This document shows, piece by piece, positions 1-4,775 of a stretch of DNA of 5,626 nucleotides. The stretch's first letter is position 1. Every line of letters starts with the position of its first letter. Source of the stretch: Anaerolineae bacterium (GTDB lineage: Bacteria > Chloroflexota > Anaerolineae > Anaerolineales > Villigracilaceae); the NCBI GenBank assembly GCA_003694975.1, contig RFJH01000292.1, positions 1 to 5,626 on the forward strand. The letters are read 5' to 3'. Both the position numbers and the translations under genes were made by a program. The notes beneath the pieces are model-generated. The model did no database searches. It was not told where the DNA came from and saw only the letters and a program-made list of their open reading frames with translations.

Positions 1-3000
1 CCAGCGATCACCGGTGCTCTCCAGCAACCGGATTCCCTGCGTCAAATGGTCACGGGCACGATGATAATCGCCGCTTTGTAACTCGGCATCCCCCATGAGA
101 ACAAGCGCCGTGCCGCCGATCAGCGCATCGTCAGTCTGCCGGGCGTAATCCCAGGCGCGCCGCCCGATATCGAGCACCCGTTGAGAATCCCCCAGGACGT
201 TCAAGGAGACGGAAGCCCAATTCAAAAGGACACGCAGTTCACCGCGCTTATCATTCAACGCCTGGAAGATGACCGCACTCTTCTCGTAATACTCCAGCAT
301 CTGACCGAGATGCCCCAGGAAATAGTAAAGATTTCCCAGGTTACTCAGTGCACGCGCCTCACCAAAGCGAAAACCAATGGCGCGAGAATGTTTTATGCTC
401 TCTTCGTAAGCCAGGCGCGCCTGCTCGGAATCGCCGCGCTCCATGGAAATGATGCCCAGAAGGTTGTAAATCTCGGCCAGTTCAAGAAGGTCGTTTCGTT
501 GCGTAGCCTGCCGAAGCGCCGCCTCCAATTCCTTTCGGGCCGCCTCATACTCACGAAGCCCCAGTAAAGAGTTGGCCAGAGCACGACGATAGCGGCTTTC
601 GGCGATCGCATCGCCGGCCTGGCGACTGAGTCCAATGGCTTCCTGTAGCAGGGGGATGCATTCCTGGTCCTTTCCCTGCCGGGCGAGAACGGTGACGATG
701 GCATTCAGGGCTTCGGCCTGAAGAAGCGTATCGCCCAGTTCCCTGCTCAGGTCCAGGGCGTGGCGAGAGACGGCCAGAGATTCTCGATAGCGGCTCAGGT
801 GGGCGAGGAGCCGGGCGCGGCGCAAAGCGACCCGGCACAGTTTCGATGAGTCGTCGCGCGCCATCTCCTGCATGGCGTCCAGGTCGGCAGATTGGGCCTC
901 TCGTTCTCCCAGTATGTCCAAAACTTCTTCTCGCGCGGCGAGGAGGTCGAAACGCTCCACCGGGGCGTCTTCGGCGTGTTCCAGGAGAGCAAGTGCCTCG
1001 GAGAAATGTTTGCGCGCCAGGGGGTAGGAAAAAGATTGTCTTGCCCCCCGTCCGGCCTGATAGTGATAGTACACCGCCTTCTTCCATGCCTGGCCGAGGG
1101 TATAGTGGTGCGCCAGGGCTTCCACCCGATGCGGTGCCTTTGCCTCCAGCGCCTCTGCCGCTCGCAGATGATAGCGAATGCGCTCCTCCGGTGCGAGTTC
1201 GCCGTAAACCACCTGGCGAATCTTGGCATGGACAAAGGTATATCCTTCAGGCGTCTCCCGCAAAAAGTGGCGCAGCACCAGTTCACGAACCTCTGAGAAC
1301 AATTGCTCAGCAGGCAAAGCAGCCGCCGCTTGAAGCAGGTCGGGAGAAACCTGTTGGCCGAGCACGGCGATCAGATTGAGCAGGTCGCGCAAGTCAGGCG
1401 CAAGGCGTTGCAATCGCCGGGAGATTACTTGCTCGAGCAGAGGGGTGAGAGGCAGTTCGGCGTAATCGCTTGTCGTCTCATCCCAGGGGGTATGCCAGTC
1501 CCCTTTCTCGTCCTGAACGAGCAATTGCTCATCCTGGAGGGCGCGCAACGTCTCCAGGACGAAGAGGGGGTTCCCCGCCGTTTCGCGATAGATTCGCTTT
1601 TCAAACAGGGGGGCCGGTTTTGTCAACCCCAGGGCGCGGCGGATCAGTTCGCCAGTTGCTTCGGCGTCCAGGCGATCGATCTCGTATCGAGATAACGCCC
1701 CGGTGCGGTCCAGGTGGCGTAGTCGCTGCCAGGTCGCGGGCTGATCGCGCACTTCCCCGCGACGACTGGTACAGATGAACAACACGCCACACGCTTTCAG
1801 GCGGGGGGCGAGTGCAAGGAGGAGATCGAGGGTATCGGCATCCATCCAGTGTACGTCTTCCAGGATGACGATCAAAGGCACTGCTTTGGCCCAACCGGCC
1901 AGCAAGTGCTGTACAGCTTCGACCAGGCGAGCCCGTTCCTGGGCCGGCTCAAGAGAGGGGAGAGGCTCCAGGTTAGGAAGATGCACGGCCAGGGGAGGGA
2001 GCAACGGCTTGAGCACCCGTAGCCACAGCGTATCCACTGTCTGGCGCAGTTGTGATATTCGTAAGGAGGAGAGCCCACTCGTCAGGGCATTGCAGAGAGG
2101 GGCGTAAGGGGCAGTAGCGCCCAGTTCGTCGCCGGCCCCCCACAGCACCTGTGCCCCGCGCCACTCCGCATCGCGGGCTACTTCTTGCAGCAAGCGCGTT
2201 TTCCCTACGCCGGCTTCGCCATCCATAAGCACCATCCCCCCCTGGCCAGAGAACACCGCGTCAACGTGCATGAGCAGGTCGGCCCGCTCCTTGCTCCGCC
2301 CAACCAGGGCAATGGGGATAGGATGCTTGATTCTTAAATCAACCGGCTCTGCACGATGGGGCATGAGGGGGAGATGAGGGGGAAGTGCCTTTCCGCTTCG
2401 AGTCGCGATCTCCCGAATCAAGGCAACGGTTTCTGGATTCGGCTCCAGAGCCAGTTCTTCTTTCAAGATATGTCGGCACTTTTCAAACTGTTGCAGCGCG
2501 GCCTCCGGGCGCCCCAGCAGGTGATACAATCGCATGGCTTCTCGGTGAGCCGCTTCGCGTAGGGGGTCCTTATCCAGGAGTACCAGAGAGAGGTCCAGCG
2601 CCTGCTGGTAGCGACCGGCTTTCTTCTCAAGGCGGATGAGCATCTCCAGAGTTTGAAGGTACAACTCGCGCAGACGTTCGCGCTCCAGCAGAGCCCAATC
2701 ATCATAAATATCCTCTAGAAAGTCGCCGCGGTAGAGTAGACTGGCCTGGTGTAAATCCTCATAAGCCTCCGGCAGAACTTCTGTGTCTATGTATGGGCAC
2801 GCGAGGCGGCGAAACTCTTCCACATCCACCCACAAGTTTTGTCGAGGGGAAACCTGTATGGTGTCGGCGGTGATTTTCAGTAAATCTGAGTATTCGCTGC
2901 GGATATTCCAGAGTGCCTGACTCAGCGCCCGTCGGGCGCGATTTTCAGAATACTCTGGCCAAAAAAGCCCTAGCAAGACGTCGCGCGGATGGGGCCGCTC

Positions 3001-3138
3001 GTGGTAAAACAATAGATAAGCCAGCAGTGAGCGAGCAACCGATGAGCGAGGTAGCGACAAAACTTCGTTGCCCCGTTTAATGGTTAGCGTCCCAAAAAAG
3101 TATATTTGCACCTTTGCCCTACCCACGCGACTTGTCAT
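1..3138 (-). CDS. BTAD/SARP-like transcriptional activator with STAND-type ATPase and TPR tail (C-terminus beyond left edge)
   Basis: An open frame of 1046 codons runs from ATG at 3138 to the left edge without a stop, so the C-terminus is missing. Residues about 10-108 form an OmpR/SARP-like winged helix (VQIYFFGTLTI, then LFWPEYSENRARRALSQAL). Residues about 109-247 are a helical bacterial transcriptional activation domain (YRGDFLEDIYDDWALLERERLRELY, ending near ALEPNPETV). An NTPase follows: Walker A GEAGVGKT at 307-314, Walker B VILEDVHWMD around 424-433 with E427/D428, TSRR at 457-460 and GNPLFVLE at 522-529. From about 672 to the edge the protein is TPR-like, with clear units near 886-1000 (YNLLGIISMERGDSEQARLAYEES; LSNLGNLYYFLG). 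In this family the ATPase and TPR parts are thought to gate DNA binding by a ligand or partner; the target genes and signal cannot be read here. The start is uncertain: GTG at 3111-3109 has a better ribosome site and would give a more typical N-terminus. Confidence 0.9.
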   Translation of the reverse strand, partial: MTSRVGRAKVQIYFFGTLTIKRGNEVLSLPRSSVARSLLAYLLFYHERPHPRDVLLGLFWPEYSENRARRALSQALWNIRSEYSDLLKITADTIQVSPRQNLWVDVEEFRRLACPYIDTEVLPEAYEDLHQASLLYRGDFLEDIYDDWALLERERLRELYLQTLEMLIRLEKKAGRYQQALDLSLVLLDKDPLREAAHREAMRLYHLLGRPEAALQQFEKCRHILKEELALEPNPETVALIREIATRSGKALPPHLPLMPHRAEPVDLRIKHPIPIALVGRSKERADLLMHVDAVFSGQGGMVLMDGEAGVGKTRLLQEVARDAEWRGAQVLWGAGDELGATAPYAPLCNALTSGLSSLRISQLRQTVDTLWLRVLKPLLPPLAVHLPNLEPLPSLEPAQERARLVEAVQHLLAGWAKAVPLIVILEDVHWMDADTLDLLLALAPRLKACGVLFICTSRRGEVRDQPATWQRLRHLDRTGALSRYEIDRLDAEATGELIRRALGLTKPAPLFEKRIYRETAGNPLFVLETLRALQDEQLLVQDEKGDWHTPWDETTSDYAELPLTPLLEQVISRRLQRLAPDLRDLLNLIAVLGQQVSPDLLQAAAALPAEQLFSEVRELVLRHFLRETPEGYTFVHAKIRQVVYGELAPEERIRYHLRAAEALEAKAPHRVEALAHHYTLGQAWKKAVYYHYQAGRGARQSFSYPLARKHFSEALALLEHAEDAPVERFDLLAAREEVLDILGEREAQSADLDAMQEMARDDSSKLCRVALRRARLLAHLSRYRESLAVSRHALDLSRELGDTLLQAEALNAIVTVLARQGKDQECIPLLQEAIGLSRQAGDAIAESRYRRALANSLLGLREYEAARKELEAALRQATQRNDLLELAEIYNLLGIISMERGDSEQARLAYEESIKHSRAIGFRFGEARALSNLGNLYYFLGHLGQMLEYYEKSAVIFQALNDKRGELRVLLNWASVSLNVLGDSQRVLDIGRRAWDYARQTDDALIGGTALVLMGDAELQSGDYHRARDHLTQGIRLLESTGDRW
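2363..2384. repeat. 11-bp tandem duplication in the interdomain linker of the regulator
   Basis: Two head-to-tail copies of ATGAGGGGGA(G/A) lie at 2363-2373 and 2374-2384, matching at 10 of 11 positions. They encode the Pro/Leu-rich stretch LPPHLPLMPH (residues about 252-261) joining the BTAD and ATPase domains. The unit is not a multiple of three, so gain or loss of one copy would shift the reading frame. It may be chance sequence similarity in a low-complexity linker. Confidence 0.5.
3117..3124 (-). promoter_or_regulatory. Alternative ribosome binding site for a GTG start of the regulator
   Basis: On the minus strand GGGTAGGG sits five bases upstream of an in-frame GTG (3111-3109, codon 10 of the longer frame). 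The ATG at 3138 has only a poor purine stretch ahead of it. Related proteins usually begin a few residues before the first beta strand (here QIYFFGTL), which also favours the GTG. This is a suggestion only. Confidence 0.45.
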
Positions 3139-3155
3139 TGTGGTGTTTATGCTTA

Positions 3156-3183
3156 ATCTTACCAAAAATCTCTTCTAACGCAA
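3156..3183 (-). promoter_or_regulatory. Weak candidate promoter for the regulator gene
   Basis: On the minus strand a TAAGAT -10-like box (3161-3156) is preceded by TGG, giving an extended -10 (TGn). A poor -35-like TTGCGT (3183-3178) lies 16 bases upstream. Transcription would start near 3149, about 38 bases before the GTG start. It lies just after the ahcY terminator, where an independent promoter is needed. The -35 match is only three of six, so this is tentative. Confidence 0.3.
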
Positions 3184-3219
3184 TGCCAAAACGTGCTTGC
3201 CATCTCACGCACGCACAAA

Positions 3220-3246
3220 GCCCCAAGGGTTATCAGCCCTCGGGGC
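3220..3246 (-). terminator. Hairpin terminator downstream of ahcY
   Basis: GCCCC-A-AGGG and CCCT-C-GGGGC pair as a nine-base-pair stem with one A/C mismatch and a seven-base loop. Read on the minus strand the hairpin is followed by TTTGTG, a short T run. It begins about 33 bases after the ahcY stop codon and ends before the regulator, so it probably ends ahcY transcription. The T run is short, so termination may be incomplete. Confidence 0.65.
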
Positions 3247-3279
3247 CGTTAGAAAACAAAGGGACACGGCTGGCCTTGA

Positions 3280-4542
3280 TTATGTACCCTCTTCCCAGGA
3301 GTTGAGATAGTTGATTTGCTCCTCGGTCAGGGTGTCTATTTGTACGCCCATGGCTTCGAGTTTCAGGCGGGCGATCTCTTTGTCAATTTCCTCCGGCACG
3401 GTGTAGACGCGTCGCTCCAGTTTGCCGGGGTTCTTTATGATGTACTCGGCGGAAAGCGCCTGGTTAGCGAAGGACATGTCCATCACGGAGGCGGGATGTC
3501 CTTCTGCCGCGGCCAGGTTGATCAGGCGACCCTCGCCTAAAAGGTTGATGCGGCGACCATCCTTGAGTTCGTATTGCTCCACGAAGGGGCGCACGCGGCG
3601 CGGCTCACCTTTTGCCATCTCTTTCAGAGCCGGGATGTTGATTTCTACGTTGAAGTGACCGGAGTTGGCCACGATCGCCCCGTCTTTCATTACCTCGAAG
3701 TGATGGCGGTCAATCACATTGATATCGCCCGTCAGGGTGACGAAGATATCGCCAACCTTTGCTGCTTCGGTCATCGGCATAACGCGATAACCGTCCATGA
3801 CGGCCTCCAGGGCTTTGAGTGGGTCCACCTCGGTGACAATGACGTTCGCGCCCATGCCGCGCGCCCGCATGGCCACGCCGCGTCCGCACCAGCCGTAACC
3901 GGCGACAACAAAGGTCTTGCCGGCCAGCAAGATGTTCGTGGAGCGGATGATGCCGTCAATCGTGGATTGGCCGGTGCCATAGCGGTTATCGAAGAAGTGC
4001 TTGGTCATGGCGTCGTTGACGGCAATCACAGGGAACATCAACGCCCCGTCCGCAGCCATGGCGCGCAGGCGAATGACGCCGGTCGTGGTCTCCTCTGTGC
4101 CGCCGAGGACGTTATCGAGCAATTCACGGCGTTCTTTGTGCAAAGTCGAGACCAAGTCGGCGCCGTCGTCCATCGTCAGGTGAGGTTTGTGATCGAGGGC
4201 TGCAGCGATGTGTTTGTAATACGTTACGTTGTCTTCACCCTTGATGGCAAAGACGGGGATTTCGTAACGGTTGACCAGGGCAGCCGCGACGTCGTCCTGC
4301 GTGGAAAGGGGGTTGGATGCGGTCAGAACGACGTCCGCACCGCCGGCCTGGAGGGTGCGCATCAGGTTCGCGGTCTCGGTCGTGACGTGCAGACAGGCGG
4401 AGATGCGAATGCCCTTAAGGGGCTTTTCGCGCTCGAAGCGCTCTCGGATCAGGCGCAGGACAGGCATCTCTCGCTCGGCCCATTCGATGCGCCGCAGGCC
4501 ACCCTCGGCCAGATTAATGTCTTTGATATCGTAATTGCTCAT
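3280..4542 (-). CDS. ahcY: S-adenosylhomocysteine hydrolase (adenosylhomocysteinase)
   Basis: This is a complete 420-residue cytosolic enzyme that reversibly splits S-adenosylhomocysteine into adenosine and homocysteine with tightly bound NAD, clearing the product inhibitor of methyltransferases in the activated-methyl cycle. Visible landmarks, aligned to the human enzyme from memory, are H52 in CLHVTTET, D126 in MDDGADL, E151 in TEETTTG, K181/D185/N186 in TKHFFDN, the Rossmann glycine loop GYGWCGRG at 215-222, H296 in GHF and H349 in GEGRLINLAAAEGHP. Residue T190 (NRYGTGQS) stands where the human enzyme has Cys195. The protein ends in NYLNSWEEGT and lacks the C-terminal Lys/Tyr tail (…PDHYRY) of eukaryotic and many bacterial enzymes. 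Both traits match the short archaeal/Thermotoga-like branch. The ATG at 4542 is supported by AGGAG five bases upstream. The gene is followed by a terminator and preceded by an IS110 element. Confidence 0.97.
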   Translation of the reverse strand: MSNYDIKDINLAEGGLRRIEWAEREMPVLRLIRERFEREKPLKGIRISACLHVTTETANLMRTLQAGGADVVLTASNPLSTQDDVAAALVNRYEIPVFAIKGEDNVTYYKHIAAALDHKPHLTMDDGADLVSTLHKERRELLDNVLGGTEETTTGVIRLRAMAADGALMFPVIAVNDAMTKHFFDNRYGTGQSTIDGIIRSTNILLAGKTFVVAGYGWCGRGVAMRARGMGANVIVTEVDPLKALEAVMDGYRVMPMTEAAKVGDIFVTLTGDINVIDRHHFEVMKDGAIVANSGHFNVEINIPALKEMAKGEPRRVRPFVEQYELKDGRRINLLGEGRLINLAAAEGHPASVMDMSFANQALSAEYIIKNPGKLERRVYTVPEEIDKEIARLKLEAMGVQIDTLTEEQINYLNSWEEGT

Positions 4543-4547
4543 GGTTG

Positions 4548-4552
4548 CTCCT
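4548..4552 (-). promoter_or_regulatory. Ribosome binding site of ahcY
   Basis: Minus-strand AGGAG lies five bases before the ATG at 4542-4540 and fixes the start. It also marks the minimum extent of the ahcY side of the junction with the insertion sequence. No SAH riboswitch-like fold could be made out between this site and the IS leader. Confidence 0.8.
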
Positions 4553-4566
4553 ATAAGTGTTTGAGA

Positions 4567-4572
4567 TAGAAT
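4567..4572 (+). promoter_or_regulatory. Candidate -10 box for the IS110 leader RNA
   Basis: TAGAAT matches TATAAT at five of six bases and would start RNA near 4579, about ten bases before the first stem. The only -35-like sequence at suitable spacing is a poor TTGCTC at 4545-4550, inside the ahcY flank. In described IS110 elements the circular form joins right and left ends and rebuilds a sigma-70 promoter. A good -10 with a poor -35 in the integrated copy fits that arrangement, but this is inference. Confidence 0.4.
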
Positions 4573-4588
4573 GACAAGTAAGCGGAAG

Positions 4589-4654
4589 GGGAGGCCGGAG
4601 AAACTTCATCGAAATGGGCCATGAGCCCCTCAAGGAGCTTTTTCCCGGCCTCCC
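4589..4654 (+). other. Stem-loop 1 of the IS110 leader, with symmetric internal loop
   Basis: GGGAGGCCGG (4589-4598) pairs perfectly with CCGGCCTCCC (4645-4654). After a bulged A4599 the stem continues as GAAA (4600-4603) with TTTC (4641-4644). A 12-base left strand (4604-4615) and a 12-base right strand (4629-4640) then form an internal loop, capped by GGGC/GCCC (4616-4619, 4625-4628) with a five-base CATGA loop. The long stem, open symmetric loop and short apical stem resemble a guide-bearing loop of a bridge RNA. Confidence 0.7.
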
Positions 4655-4659
4655 AAATC

Positions 4660-4677
4660 CCCAATGAGTTGATTGGG
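4660..4677 (+). other. Stem-loop 2 of the IS110 leader
   Basis: CCCAAT (4660-4665) pairs perfectly with ATTGGG (4672-4677) around a six-base GAGTTG loop. No internal loop is present, so it is more likely a structural or protein-binding element than a guide loop. Confidence 0.6.
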
Positions 4678-4695
4678 CCAGACAGAGCCCCTATC

Positions 4696-4745
4696 AAGCG
4701 GGAGCATGGGCATTGGAGACCGGTTACCCTCCGAAGCCTCCCCTT
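4696..4745 (+). other. Stem-loop 3 of the IS110 leader (imperfect)
   Basis: AAG-GGGAGC (4696-4698, 4700-4705) pairs with GC-TCCC and flanking bases (4736, 4738-4745), with single-base bulges at 4699 and 4737. Inside, GGAG (4715-4718) pairs with CTCC (4729-4732). The left strand ATGGGCA (4706-4712) is unpaired, giving a lopsided internal loop that could be a second guide loop. It is less convincing than stem-loop 1 because other pairings compete with it. Confidence 0.4.
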
Positions 4746-4764
4746 CTCACCAAAACCAACTTGC

Positions 4765-4771
4765 GGAGGTG
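4765..4771 (+). promoter_or_regulatory. Ribosome binding site of the IS110 recombinase
   Basis: GGAGGTG ends four bases before the ATG at 4776 and is close to the ideal Shine-Dalgarno sequence. Its GGTGA (4768-4772) is complementary to TCACC at 4747-4751, so a local hairpin could partly hide the site. Confidence 0.85.
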
Positions 4772-4775
4772 ACAT

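Larger units (their letters stand above)
4579..4755 (+). ncRNA. Putative IS110 bridge RNA (boundaries approximate)
   Basis: The leader between the candidate -10 box and the recombinase ribosome site folds by eye into three successive stem-loops: 4589-4654, 4660-4677 and 4696-4745. The first encloses a large symmetric internal loop, the type of structure that carries target- or donor-binding guides in characterised bridge RNAs such as that of IS621 (about 177 nt). The position, 5' of an IS110-group recombinase gene, is the expected one. Which loop would read target and which donor cannot be decided here, because the right end and the empty site are not in the window. The ends are estimates: the 5' end from the -10 box, the 3' end from the last stem. 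Confidence 0.5.

Noticed and set aside
795..1379. Overlapping open frames of 130-180 codons on both strands
   Set aside because: The minus-strand frame in phase with 3138 is continuous through this area and encodes the expected ATPase/TPR protein. The others are shadows in GC-rich coding DNA.
3139..3279. Small gene in the spacer between ahcY and the regulator, including a 63-codon plus-strand frame at 3114-3305
   Set aside because: It spans the terminator hairpin, overlaps both neighbouring genes antisense, and has no ribosome site or recognisable sequence.
3574..4569. A 331-codon open frame on the plus strand opposite ahcY
   Set aside because: It is fully antisense to ahcY, whose family motifs are clear, and its translation has no recognisable domain. 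It reflects codon bias of the real gene.
4550..4577. Minus-strand TTGTCA and TATAGG with 16-base spacing as an ahcY promoter
   Set aside because: The -10 box would overlap the ahcY ribosome site and start RNA at the start codon, which contradicts the presence of that ribosome site.
4543..4588. SAH or SAM riboswitch upstream of ahcY
   Set aside because: The remaining ahcY-side DNA is too short and shows no matching conserved fold. The stable hairpins beyond it belong better with the IS leader on the opposite strand.
4633..4638. AGGAGC in the right strand of the stem-loop 1 internal loop, complementary to GCTCCT at 4547-4552 in the adjacent flank
   Set aside because: A six-base match is expected fairly often between segments of this size, and it coincides with the Shine-Dalgarno sequence of ahcY. 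It also sits on the 3' strand of the loop, whereas a left-flank guide would be expected on the 5' strand.
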